Shown here: piece by piece, positions 25,347-33,838 of the stretch
Layout: each line of letters starts with the position of its first letter
How positions within the stretch are numbered: the stretch's first letter is position 1
Translations under genes and position numbers: made by a program
The notes under the pieces: model-generated
Told to the model about the DNA's origin: nothing
The model's database searches: none
Seen by the model: only the letters and a program-made list of their open reading frames with translations
Origin: JBBAEA01 sp041656175
Lineage (GTDB): Bacteria > Myxococcota_A > Bradymonadia > UBA4248
Length of the DNA: 53,391 nucleotides
Assembly (NCBI GenBank): GCA_041656175.1
Contig: JBBAEA010000007.1
Span: 1 to 53,391 of the forward strand
Direction of reading: 5' to 3'

Positions 25347-26927
25347 ATGAACGGCATTTTTCAAAGCAGAACCCCAAATTTAAAACTATTTTTCAGCGCC
25401 TTTCTCGCATTTTTATCGGCGAGTTTGGCGCTTTTTGCGCCTTATGCTTTGGTGAGAGCGGTTGATGATGGCATAGAGAATGCGTCGTTACGGGGTTTGT
25501 TTTTTTGGCTTCTTCTTTGTGTAGGCTCACAGATTGCGGCGGCTTGCATCGCTTACGTGGCGCAGAATAAAATTAAACTTTATGCGCTTACTGCCGACAA
25601 TTTACGTGCAAGACAGCTTTTTGCCTCTACTTTAAACGCCGAACTGCTCAGTGCGCGACATTTATCGCAAGGCGAAATGATGAGTCGTTGCCTACTCGCC
25701 GCCGAGAGCGAGGGCGAGTGGTTGGGAGCGCGCTTAAGTCAGGGAGTGCAGCTGTTGGTAACGATTTTGGGCGTGGGCGCGATTTTGCTCTACCTTTCGT
25801 GGCGTTTAGCTGCATTTGCCATTGTACCCTTTGTGTTGGTAGGCGTATTCTATATTTTTTTGAGAAAACAGCTCAAACTGCGATCACGCGAGGCCTTGCA
25901 AGCTCAAGAGGGTGTTTACGGATTTCTGCACGAAAGTTTCCGTGCACTAGATGCGATTCAAGCTCTCAATATTGCCGATAGCTTTAGCCAGCGCTTTCAA
26001 AATACGAACGAAGAAAGCTGCTACAGGCTATATCGCTACCAAAAAACGATGCAGATCCAAACGATGGTGCTTGATATTCTGCAGGCATTATTGATTTTAG
26101 CCGTTTTTGGCTATGGTGGTTATCTCGTTTTTAGCGAGCAAGGGGTGAGTATTGGCATACTCCTAGGCTTCCAGATCTACTTGGCAAGAGTATTTGCTGC
26201 CTTGCGAACCGCGGGCTATCTGCTTTCATCGTATCAGCACTACGTCGAGGCTCAAAAACGCGGTCATGAACTCGAAAAAAACGAGCGAAAAACACAGTTT
26301 AAGCCAAAATATAATGAAAATGCGCTGCTATTAAAAGATGCAAGCTTTTCATTCGGCGAACGCAAGATTTTCCAAAATCTAAATTTGGAGCTCCCGCTTG
26401 GTCAAAACCTCGCCGTTCTCGGACCCTCGGGCATGGGAAAGACGAGTCTAGCCTACTGCATTTTGGGGCTCTATCCTTTGGAGTCGGGTTCGATTTTGTG
26501 GCCCGCTGGCGATGGTGTCGACTTTGCTTTTGTAGCTCAAGAGCCGTTACTGTTTTCGAGAAGTTTAAAGGAGAACATCGTTCTTGACGCGAAGATCGGC
26601 GCGGATAAACTGGCAAAAGTTATTGACTGCTGCGCGCTCAACGACCTTGTTGAACGACACGGTTTGGACGGTTTTGTCGGTGAAGGAGGGCAAGCGCTTA
26701 GCGGGGGGGAGCGAAAACGGGTGCTTTTGGCACGCGCTCTGGCTATGGAGCCGAAGATGCTTATCATTGATCAGCTCAGCTCTGATTTGGAGCCTGAAAC
26801 TTGTGAGCGCATCTTTGAGCGCATAAAGTCTAATTATCCACGGCTTTCCATTATTTACCTCGGACATCGTACACCCGAGGGCCTCATAGTTCATCAAAAG
26901 TTCGGCCTTAAAGCGTTTAGTGCGTAG
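25347..26927 (+). CDS. ABC exporter, fused permease-ATPase, with Walker B Glu replaced by Gln
   Basis: A 526-residue half-transporter: an N-terminal type I exporter domain of about six TM helices (1-300) and a nucleotide-binding domain (~325-526). Walker A is GPSGMGKTS, the Q-loop VAQEP, and the signature LSGGERKR. Walker B is MLIIDQLSS, where the catalytic Glu of the usual DE is Gln476, and the H-loop is YLGHR. The D-loop is also altered (SSDLE). The Glu-to-Gln change normally slows ATP hydrolysis greatly, so this subunit may pair with another active half or work atypically. It follows the peptide gene on the same strand and is the obvious candidate exporter for it (inference). Confidence 0.85.
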   Translation: MNGIFQSRTPNLKLFFSAFLAFLSASLALFAPYALVRAVDDGIENASLRGLFFWLLLCVGSQIAAACIAYVAQNKIKLYALTADNLRARQLFASTLNAELLSARHLSQGEMMSRCLLAAESEGEWLGARLSQGVQLLVTILGVGAILLYLSWRLAAFAIVPFVLVGVFYIFLRKQLKLRSREALQAQEGVYGFLHESFRALDAIQALNIADSFSQRFQNTNEESCYRLYRYQKTMQIQTMVLDILQALLILAVFGYGGYLVFSEQGVSIGILLGFQIYLARVFAALRTAGYLLSSYQHYVEAQKRGHELEKNERKTQFKPKYNENALLLKDASFSFGERKIFQNLNLELPLGQNLAVLGPSGMGKTSLAYCILGLYPLESGSILWPAGDGVDFAFVAQEPLLFSRSLKENIVLDAKIGADKLAKVIDCCALNDLVERHGLDGFVGEGGQALSGGERKRVLLARALAMEPKMLIIDQLSSDLEPETCERIFERIKSNYPRLSIIYLGHRTPEGLIVHQKFGLKAFSA

Positions 26928-26980
26928 TTTAAGTAGGCATATGATTTTAACTCTTCACGTATCGACAAACCATTAGCCCA

Positions 26981-27913
26981 ATGCTTTTACTTTTATCCCC
27001 ACACGAATGTGCACAGATCCCCGAAAATGCTTTAGCCAATGCGCTTAATATTGCGGAGCGTCGCGGCGAAAACTTAGCTGTTTTTGCACTTTGTGCAGAT
27101 GTTTTCTTGTTAAGCAAAAATACGGCACTACTTGGCGCTGTTAGCGATATATACCATTATCCTTTAAATTCTTCGCACATTCATCATCCGATGCAGATCT
27201 TGGCCGAATTAAAGGATGTTCTTCCTTCATATATGCCGCGTAGCCTACTCGCCTCAAACTCTGCATTTTGGCAACGACTTATGCCGCACTTAGCTGCGCA
27301 CTTCGACTTGCCCATGATCTCAAATTGCCTTGATATTGAGCGAAATATCGCCTTGCGAAGCATCTGTGCCTATCAATGGTTTGAAGAGCAAAAGATCAAT
27401 GTTGCGCAATTTTCTGCCCTTCTTGCGCGCAATGAGCGAACTTACGACGGTGATTTATTAAAAAAAGCTCATTTTCATCGTTTAGAGCCGAGTTTGGCGA
27501 GGCTTGCAGGCATCGAAATATTGGGAATAGAGCGCTTGGGGGAGCTTAGGAACTTAGAAAATGCTGAACTTATATTAGCGGGTGGGCGCGGATTGGGGAG
27601 CAAAGAGAACTTTGAGCGCTTATATGAATTAGCCTCGCGTTTAAACGCAGGTGTTGCCGCTAGCCGCGCAGCAGTCGATGCGGGCTACTGCCCACACGAC
27701 TTGCAAGTGGGACAAAGCGGTAAAAGCGTTGCACCGCAAAGCTACATCGCCTTTGGTTTATCGGGCAGCATACAGCACCGTGCGGGTCTGAGGCATGCCA
27801 AAGAGATCTTTGCCATTAATAAAGATCCAAAAGCCCCTATTTTTTCATTTGCCGACTACGCCTTGGTGGCAGATGCAAACGAAGTGATTAGCGAGCTACT
27901 GAAATGTCTCTAG
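26981..27913 (+). CDS. etfA: Electron transfer flavoprotein alpha subunit
   Basis: EtfA binds FAD and, with EtfB, shuttles electrons from acyl-CoA and other dehydrogenases to the quinone pool. The C-terminal FAD domain is unmistakable: GVAASRAAVDAGYCPHDLQVGQSGKSVAPQSYIAFGLSGSIQHRAGLRHAKEIFAINKDPKAPIFSFADYALVAD in segments (residues ~225-300). The N-terminal domain (1-190) is divergent. The 310-residue length is normal. etfB is usually directly upstream but is missing here; an ABC exporter gene occupies that place. The last 10 nt overlap queG. Confidence 0.9.
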   Translation: MLLLLSPHECAQIPENALANALNIAERRGENLAVFALCADVFLLSKNTALLGAVSDIYHYPLNSSHIHHPMQILAELKDVLPSYMPRSLLASNSAFWQRLMPHLAAHFDLPMISNCLDIERNIALRSICAYQWFEEQKINVAQFSALLARNERTYDGDLLKKAHFHRLEPSLARLAGIEILGIERLGELRNLENAELILAGGRGLGSKENFERLYELASRLNAGVAASRAAVDAGYCPHDLQVGQSGKSVAPQSYIAFGLSGSIQHRAGLRHAKEIFAINKDPKAPIFSFADYALVADANEVISELLKCL

Positions 27914-28926
27914 CCTTTCGCGAGCTTTGCCAAAAGCTTTCTTTTGTAGCTCTTGGCATAACGGATGCTAAGCCGCCAGCGTACTACGAGTTTTACCAAA
28001 AAGCCGTGCAACGCGGCCTTCCCCCCAATTTGCAGTACCTCGTTAGGGGTGCCGAGTTTCGCAAAGACTTTACAGCGCTGCTTCCCGAAACAAAGTCGAT
28101 CCTTTGCGTAGCGCTACCCATTCCAGCTGTTCCCAAAAACTCGCCGCTGCTTTGGGCTTCTTTTTGCGCCCTTCCAGACTACCACGCCGTGATGCGCGAA
28201 AAACTTGGAGTTGTTCTGGAGTGGTTACGCGAAAATACGCCTGTACAGCGAGCGCGCATCTGCGTCGATTCGGCGCCAATACTGGAGCGCGAGCTGGCGA
28301 GCAGAGCGAAACTTGGATTCTGCGCTAGAAACCAAAATCTTATTTTGCCGAATTTCGGTTCTTTTGTCGTTCTAGCGGAGCTTCTCATCGACTACGATCT
28401 ATATGCAGAGCGCGAAAACTATGAATTTGGCTTATGCCATGAGCCCGTTGTTCGCCTTTGTGATAAGGGCTGTACGGCGTGTGTGGCTGCCTGCCCCACC
28501 AAGGCATTGACAAGGGCAGGCTACGCGCCTGAGCGCTGTATTGCGTATTGGAATACGCAGCATAAGGGGGCAATCCCCGCAGACATTGCTCGTGCAATGG
28601 GCGCGAGAGTTTGGGGCTGCGATACTTGCCAGAGTGTTTGCCCATACAATCGAGGAAAGAGACGCGAGCTAGCTAGTTTTGTGCTAGCGGATCTTGGCGT
28701 TGAAGACATACTGACTTCATCGGCATCCAAACTTCGTAAACGCTTTAAAGGAAGCGCACTAGATGGCGCACACCCTTATATATTACAGCGAAATGCCTGC
28801 ATCGTGATGGCAAACCTTGGGCTTGCAAATTGCGAAAAATGGCTTAAGGACATGGACTTGCACCCCTGTGATTGGGTGCGTGCGGCAGCGAAAGATGCTT
28901 TAGTAAGATTAAATACTGAAAATTAG
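27904..28926 (+). CDS. queG: Epoxyqueuosine reductase QueG
   Basis: QueG reduces epoxyqueuosine to queuosine in tRNA using cobalamin and two [4Fe-4S] clusters. Both cluster motifs are present: CDKGCTACVAACPTKAL (~residues 184-200) and GCDTCQSVCPYNRG (~239-252). The catalytic region around SAPILERELASRAKLGF also matches the family. The C-terminal ~50 residues resemble a HEAT-like end (ALDGAHPYILQRNACIVMANLG). It overlaps etfA by 10 nt, so the two genes are probably translated from one mRNA despite unrelated functions. Confidence 0.95.
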   Translation: MSLAFRELCQKLSFVALGITDAKPPAYYEFYQKAVQRGLPPNLQYLVRGAEFRKDFTALLPETKSILCVALPIPAVPKNSPLLWASFCALPDYHAVMREKLGVVLEWLRENTPVQRARICVDSAPILERELASRAKLGFCARNQNLILPNFGSFVVLAELLIDYDLYAERENYEFGLCHEPVVRLCDKGCTACVAACPTKALTRAGYAPERCIAYWNTQHKGAIPADIARAMGARVWGCDTCQSVCPYNRGKRRELASFVLADLGVEDILTSSASKLRKRFKGSALDGAHPYILQRNACIVMANLGLANCEKWLKDMDLHPCDWVRAAAKDALVRLNTEN

Positions 28927-28938
28927 AGCAAGGCTAGA

Positions 28939-31725
28939 TTGAAACGAAGAAAAATAGAGCTATATGGCGTAAAGACAAACAATTTAAAAAACATCGATGT
29001 TCAAATTGAACAAAATGCGGTTACTGTGCTTACTGGTGTGAGTGGTTCCGGTAAGAGCTCCCTAGCTTTTGACACATTGTTTGCCGAGGGTCAGCGTCGC
29101 TTTTTGGAGTCGATGTCGACGTACGCGCGGCAGTTTTTAGATCAAATGCCAAAAGCGCCAGTGGCTCGCGTCGATAATATTTTGCCAGCCATTGCGCTGA
29201 GACAGCAAAGTGCTATGTCGCATGTGCGTTCTACAGTAGCAACGACATCGGAGCTTTTAGATTTTTTGGGGCTACTTTATGCGAGCTCTGCTGAGCAGCG
29301 CTGCGTAAAATGTGGAGGTGGCGTATATCGCGACAGCGCGCAAAGCATTCATAACGCTTTGAGCCAAATCGGCGAAAATTTGCGACTCATCGTCTTTGCC
29401 GAAATTAACGCACAGGATGAAACGAACGCTAAGGTTTTGGGGCGCTTGGTAGAGCGCGGTTATATGCGTTTGTGGGTGAACGGCGAAATCATTAACATGC
29501 AAGGCGCTAATATCGACGCTTTGCTCGACATGCCTGTACTTCCTGTCCTTATCGATCGCATTGGCTGGAAAAGTAGCGAGGCGCCACCCGCGCGTCTTAT
29601 AGAAGCCGTAGAAGCTGCCTTCCTTTTGGGAGATGAACGCTTAAAAATTGAGATTTTTGGACATACACCGCAGAAAATTCTGTCTTTCGATAAACGCTTC
29701 TCCTGTAAAGAGTGCGGCGAGCTACACCAAATGCTGCGCCCAGAGCTTTTTGATCCCAATGCGACGCTTGGCGCGTGCCACGAATGCACTGGATTTGGGA
29801 GAATAAGCGGCGTAGATTGGAATAAGGTAATTCAGGATCCTAGCCTTAGTATCGAAAAAGATGCGATATATCCCTTTAAAACACCGTCAAAACGTTTGCG
29901 AAAAAAGCGTTTACTCGGCTTCTGTGCGCAAAACGGTATTGATACCACCTTGGCATGGGAAAAGCTCCCCAAGGAAGACCAAGATCGCGTAAAATTTGGT
30001 CACGGTGCCTACAAAGGGGTGATGGGGTTTTTTAAAGATCTGGAAGCTAAGTCCCACAAATTTCTCAACCGTATTGCGCTTGCCCACTTTCGCGGCTACT
30101 CGCCGTGTACTCACTGCAACGCCAGCGGTTTTTCCTTGCAAGCGAGAAATGCTTTTCTCGGCGAGCGTAGCATAGCGCAAATCCTCCCTATGACGGTGTC
30201 GGAGGCGTTGGCGCATTTTGAAGCTCTAGCCAAAAGAGCGAGCTCTTCTTTATCGGGAGCTGCTTATTTTTTAACTGAAATTCTTACACGACTTCGCACT
30301 TTGCACGATGTCGGTTTGGGTTATCTTAACTTAAATCGTCAAAGCAAAACCTTGTCAGGTGGGGAGATGCAGCGTTTACACCTAAGTACAGGGCTAGGTC
30401 GTGGGCTAACGGATACTTTATACGTGTTAGACGAACCGACGGCGGGTTTGCACCCACGCGACAGCGAGCGCCTACTATCGGTGGTTGCGGGGCTTCGCGA
30501 TATGGGCAACACCATCGTGCTCGTCGAGCATGATCCCGACGTGATGGCGGCAGCTGACGCGGTTATTGAGCTAGGACCTGGAGCAGGGGAGTATGGCGGG
30601 AAGATCTGTTTTATGGGTTCCTACGCGGGGCTTTACCAAAGTGATACAGCTACTGGGCGCATGCTTCGGCAAACGACGAGGACAAAACTCGTCACAAATT
30701 CGCCTAAAAGCGGAGATTGTATAAGGATTATCGGCGCAAGGGAGCATAATCTCAAAAATATTGATGTCGTGATACCCCTTGGCGCTATGGTTTGTGTAAC
30801 TGGCGTTAGCGGGTCTGGCAAATCTACCTTGGTAAACGACATTTTAGCCAACACTTGGAAGGTTAGACAAAAATCTCTCCACGAAGACGATGTACTGGGC
30901 AATTGCGACGCCGTAGAGGGCTTGGATTTATTGAGCGACCTTGTTTTGATGGAGCAGGGAAGCCTCGGGCGAAGTTCCCGCGCCAATGCCGCGACGATGA
31001 CTAAGGCTTACGACGACATTCGTAAACTCATGGCCAACAATGCCTTTGCCAAGGCAAATATGATACTGCCAAACGCATTTTCTTTCAATACTAAGGATGG
31101 AAGATGTCCAAAATGCGAAGGAAGAGGCGTAGTTACGATAGAAATGCAGTTTTTGTCGGATCTAGAACTTGTCTGTGACGCCTGTCAGGGGAAACGCTTT
31201 AAGTCCAAGGTTTTAGACGTCCAATACCTTGGTAAAAACATCGATGATATTCTTAACATGTCGGTTACTGAAGCTTTGGAGTTCTTTAAAGATACGGCCA
31301 GCATTACGCGAAAGCTGCGCCCCCTACGCGATGTTGGGCTCTCCTATATTCGGATTGGTCAAGTAACATCTAGTCTATCGGGTGGCGAGTTTCAGCGACT
31401 ACGACTTGCGACATTTTTGGGCAAAATGCGACGTTCGACCACAAAGCCGCGGCTCTTTATTTTTGACGAACCCACGGTGGGGCTGCACATGCAAGATATC
31501 GATCAACTTATCAACGCAATGCGTCAAATCGTCGAAAAGGGCGATTCTGTGCTCGTCGTTGAGCACCAGCAAAACTTCATCGCAGCCGCCGATCACGTCA
31601 TTGATCTTGGACCCGAGGGCGGCCCAAATGGCGGGAAAATCGTATTTGAAGGGTCGCCTGTTGCGCTTATGCGCTGCAAAGAAAGTTATACGGGGCAAGC
31701 ATTAGCGCGCATGTTTGAAGCATAA
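28939..31725 (+). CDS. uvrA: Excinuclease ABC subunit UvrA (divergent member)
   Basis: UvrA finds bulky DNA lesions and loads UvrB in nucleotide excision repair. The 928-residue protein has two ABC ATPase modules: Walker A GVSGSGKSS (33-41) and GVSGSGKST (~622), signatures LSGGEMQRL and LSGGEFQRL, and Walker B motifs VLDEPTAGLHPRD and FDEPTVGLHMQD. It also has Zn-type cysteine pairs (CHECTGFG, CTHCNASG, and CPKCEGRG paired with CDACQGKR). TTG 28939 is the start, 12 nt after queG. Several usually invariant UvrA stretches are altered, for example IALRQQSAMSHVRSTVATTSEL, so it may be a paralogue rather than the housekeeping copy. Confidence 0.9.
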   Translation: MKRRKIELYGVKTNNLKNIDVQIEQNAVTVLTGVSGSGKSSLAFDTLFAEGQRRFLESMSTYARQFLDQMPKAPVARVDNILPAIALRQQSAMSHVRSTVATTSELLDFLGLLYASSAEQRCVKCGGGVYRDSAQSIHNALSQIGENLRLIVFAEINAQDETNAKVLGRLVERGYMRLWVNGEIINMQGANIDALLDMPVLPVLIDRIGWKSSEAPPARLIEAVEAAFLLGDERLKIEIFGHTPQKILSFDKRFSCKECGELHQMLRPELFDPNATLGACHECTGFGRISGVDWNKVIQDPSLSIEKDAIYPFKTPSKRLRKKRLLGFCAQNGIDTTLAWEKLPKEDQDRVKFGHGAYKGVMGFFKDLEAKSHKFLNRIALAHFRGYSPCTHCNASGFSLQARNAFLGERSIAQILPMTVSEALAHFEALAKRASSSLSGAAYFLTEILTRLRTLHDVGLGYLNLNRQSKTLSGGEMQRLHLSTGLGRGLTDTLYVLDEPTAGLHPRDSERLLSVVAGLRDMGNTIVLVEHDPDVMAAADAVIELGPGAGEYGGKICFMGSYAGLYQSDTATGRMLRQTTRTKLVTNSPKSGDCIRIIGAREHNLKNIDVVIPLGAMVCVTGVSGSGKSTLVNDILANTWKVRQKSLHEDDVLGNCDAVEGLDLLSDLVLMEQGSLGRSSRANAATMTKAYDDIRKLMANNAFAKANMILPNAFSFNTKDGRCPKCEGRGVVTIEMQFLSDLELVCDACQGKRFKSKVLDVQYLGKNIDDILNMSVTEALEFFKDTASITRKLRPLRDVGLSYIRIGQVTSSLSGGEFQRLRLATFLGKMRRSTTKPRLFIFDEPTVGLHMQDIDQLINAMRQIVEKGDSVLVVEHQQNFIAAADHVIDLGPEGGPNGGKIVFEGSPVALMRCKESYTGQALARMFEA

Positions 31726-31730
31726 ATCAA

Positions 31731-31753
31731 GAGTTTTGCACGGGCGAAAACCC
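31731..31753. repeat. Short dispersed repeat (family D), copy 1
   Basis: GAGTTTTGCACGGGCGAAAA followed by CCC. A near copy with one deletion/insertion and a few changes lies at 36440-36462. The left part resembles the terminal repeat of family C. Confidence 0.45.
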
Positions 31754-31767
31754 AATTTTCACGCATT

Positions 31768-31793
31768 AGCTCGTTTTTGGGCAAAAAACGGCT
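31768..31793. terminator. Bidirectional terminator between uvrA and the radical SAM gene
   Basis: A hairpin AGCTCGTTTTT-GGGC-AAAAAACGGCT lies between convergent genes. Its stem contains A/T runs on both arms, as bidirectional terminators often do. Confidence 0.5.
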
Positions 31794-31805
31794 CATGGTG
31801 AACGC

Positions 31806-33239
31806 TCAAGCCACTGTTTTACCAATATCTTGCATGGCCGTTTTCCATGCCCCGAATTTACCGCCGTTGTTAACGGCTTGTATGGCGACGCGTCCCATTT
31901 CGGGTCCGCCCTGAGCGAGTGCGTGTTCGATAAACGCCCATTTTGCCGATACGTCGCCGATATTAATCCGATTTCCTAAAAGTCGGCGAAGCCTCTTAAT
32001 GCGTGATTCAACAACTTTGATGCCCGCAAAACCTAGCCCATCTAATGGGGTGTGTCGCTTGGAAACGAAAGGGGATACGCCCAAAACGACCTGTTGACCT
32101 GCAAACTGCGTTAGCATAAAGTTAGCAAATTCATCGATATCCTCGTCCGTTTCTTCGGGTAGGCCAATCATAACGTAAACTTTCACTCGCATATTGCGCT
32201 CAGCCGCAATTTCTGCAGCATAGCGTAGTGCGTCCTCGCTAACGTCCTTGAGCAACTTTTGCCGAAGTCGTTCGGAGGGGCCGTCTGCCGCTATCGTTAA
32301 GCTGCGCAAGCCAGAAGCACGTAATATATCGACGAGCTCGGGGGTAATACGATCGGTGCGCAAACTCGACAGCGAGCACTGGTGTCCGCGAGCTTGAAGT
32401 TGGGTGAGTATCTCGACGAGCTGGGGGTGATCCGATACTGCGGCGCCGACTAGACCCACGCGCTTTACCTCGCGTGGTACTAAGGAAAGTAGCTTTTCGC
32501 TGGGTACGATACGCATGCCAGCGTTTTTTCCGCGCCGCATAACACAAAATGTGCAACGCCGATGACAGCCGCGCTCTGCTTCGATCAAGAACATGTCTGA
32601 GAACTCGGTGTCGGGCGTTAGGATCTGCGAGTAAGCGGGAAGCATGCTCTTTTCCACAAAGCGACATGCTGGCATTTCAGTACTTTTGCTTGGAATCCAA
32701 AGCTCGGGCATAGTTTGTGAAGCGGCTTGTAAAAACGCCTCTTTATTCGGGTACTCCCTATATACTTCGCAAAACTGTTCAACAATGCCCTCACCCTCGC
32801 CGAGAATAAAGCAATCCCCCATTTCTTCTAGTGTGCGAAAATTCGAGAAGCTCAGTGGTCCACCAATGAGCACGAGAGGATCGGTTGGGCGGCGATCTTT
32901 GGCTAGTGGCTCAAGCCCAAGGCGCTGCAAGCAGCGGATGAGATCGGGAATTTCAAGTTCGTAGGCGATAGAAATCGCAATGATGTCGGCGTTTGAAGCC
33001 ATGCGAAGGGATTCGTATAGATATAGCTGTTTTTCCGAATTATCGTCGGGAACAAAGACGCGCTGCGCACAAAAATCAGGACAACTGTTAATAATTTTGT
33101 ATATTTGTTGAAAACCAAGCGAGCTCATTCCCACAAAATAGGAACTAGGTTTAAGCAGCGCAACGCAGTGCCTAGCGCTCCTTTGGATGTAGCCTTGTTC
33201 ACGGGCGAGTCGTTGTTTTATGCTAAATACTTCTTGCAT
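31806..33239 (-). CDS. B12-binding radical SAM protein
   Basis: A 477-residue radical SAM enzyme. The N-terminal ~180 residues form a Rossmann-like B12-binding-type domain (for example VALLKPSSYFVGMSSLGFQQIYKII, and LVLIGGPLSFSN). The radical SAM cluster motif is GCHRRCTFC, with C225, C229 and C232, followed by the TIM-barrel strands (LSSLRTDRITPELVDIL, VYVMIGLPEETDEDI). Such proteins often methylate or rearrange unactivated carbons; some family members act on RNA or peptides. I cannot name the substrate. It is monocistronic and convergent with uvrA. Confidence 0.85.
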   Translation of the reverse strand: MQEVFSIKQRLAREQGYIQRSARHCVALLKPSSYFVGMSSLGFQQIYKIINSCPDFCAQRVFVPDDNSEKQLYLYESLRMASNADIIAISIAYELEIPDLIRCLQRLGLEPLAKDRRPTDPLVLIGGPLSFSNFRTLEEMGDCFILGEGEGIVEQFCEVYREYPNKEAFLQAASQTMPELWIPSKSTEMPACRFVEKSMLPAYSQILTPDTEFSDMFLIEAERGCHRRCTFCVMRRGKNAGMRIVPSEKLLSLVPREVKRVGLVGAAVSDHPQLVEILTQLQARGHQCSLSSLRTDRITPELVDILRASGLRSLTIAADGPSERLRQKLLKDVSEDALRYAAEIAAERNMRVKVYVMIGLPEETDEDIDEFANFMLTQFAGQQVVLGVSPFVSKRHTPLDGLGFAGIKVVESRIKRLRRLLGNRINIGDVSAKWAFIEHALAQGGPEMGRVAIQAVNNGGKFGAWKTAMQDIGKTVA

Positions 33240-33399
33240 GAGTTTCTCAACAAGGATTGCTTTACGCCATTGAAGGCGAGGGACGTACTTTACGAGTCAG
33301 CGTGTATTACGCGCGTTTAAGGGATAATCACGCATCGCGAGTGTAGCAAAGCTTACCTTGCACTTGTAGTTCATATTCCGATAATTTGTGGTGTAATTT

Positions 33400-33600
33400 T
33401 GGTGCAGGCGAAGGATTCAAAGCTGCACTTACGTGCCAAACCATGTAAAAGCAGTTATAAACAGGCTAGCTTAAACTAAGAGAACTTAGGCGAGTGTTTA
33501 AGATAAAGTCAATGGAATCAATGGTTTACGCACAAAAGCGGGTTCTATAATAGCCCTTAGCGGGGTGTGGTGTAGGGTTTGAGGCATCAATCTGAGCTTG
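33400..33600 (+). repeat. Family B dispersed repeat, copy B3
   Basis: The copy shares GATTCAAAGCTGCACTT, the core TTTAAGATAAAGTCAATGGA followed by ATCAA, and ACGCACAAAAGCGGGTTCTA with copies B1, B2 and B4. It is followed directly by repeat A5. Together the two repeats fill the 33240-33838 gap. I see no gene there. Confidence 0.65.
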
Positions 33601-33636
33601 CTAAGGATGTTTAGATTATTGGGAATAACGATGCTA

Positions 33637-33783
33637 GGGGGGTAGCGCAAGATCACCGAAAAATTCGGGCAATGAGCGTACAAAATGCGATGGTTGAGCG
33701 AAAGAGCGAAAACATCGCATTTTGTTTACGCGAATTGCTCGAATTTTGAGGAAGCTTGCGCGAAGGGGGGCTTTGAGCCCCCC
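33637..33783 (+). repeat. Long hairpin repeat, family A, copy A5
   Basis: It reads GGGGGGTAGCGCAAGATC ... GAGGAAGCTTGCGCGAAGGGGGG-CTTTGA-GCCCCCC. Inner arms AAAATTCGGGCAAT/ATTGCTCGAATTTT and ACAAAATGCGATG/CATCGCATTTTGT make the longest clean example of the hairpin. It lies downstream of lgt. Confidence 0.9.
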
Positions 33784-33838
33784 TGCCAAGAAAAGCATGA
33801 TTTAGATCGGTGCTTCAATGAGATTGCGGCGCGGCGTC

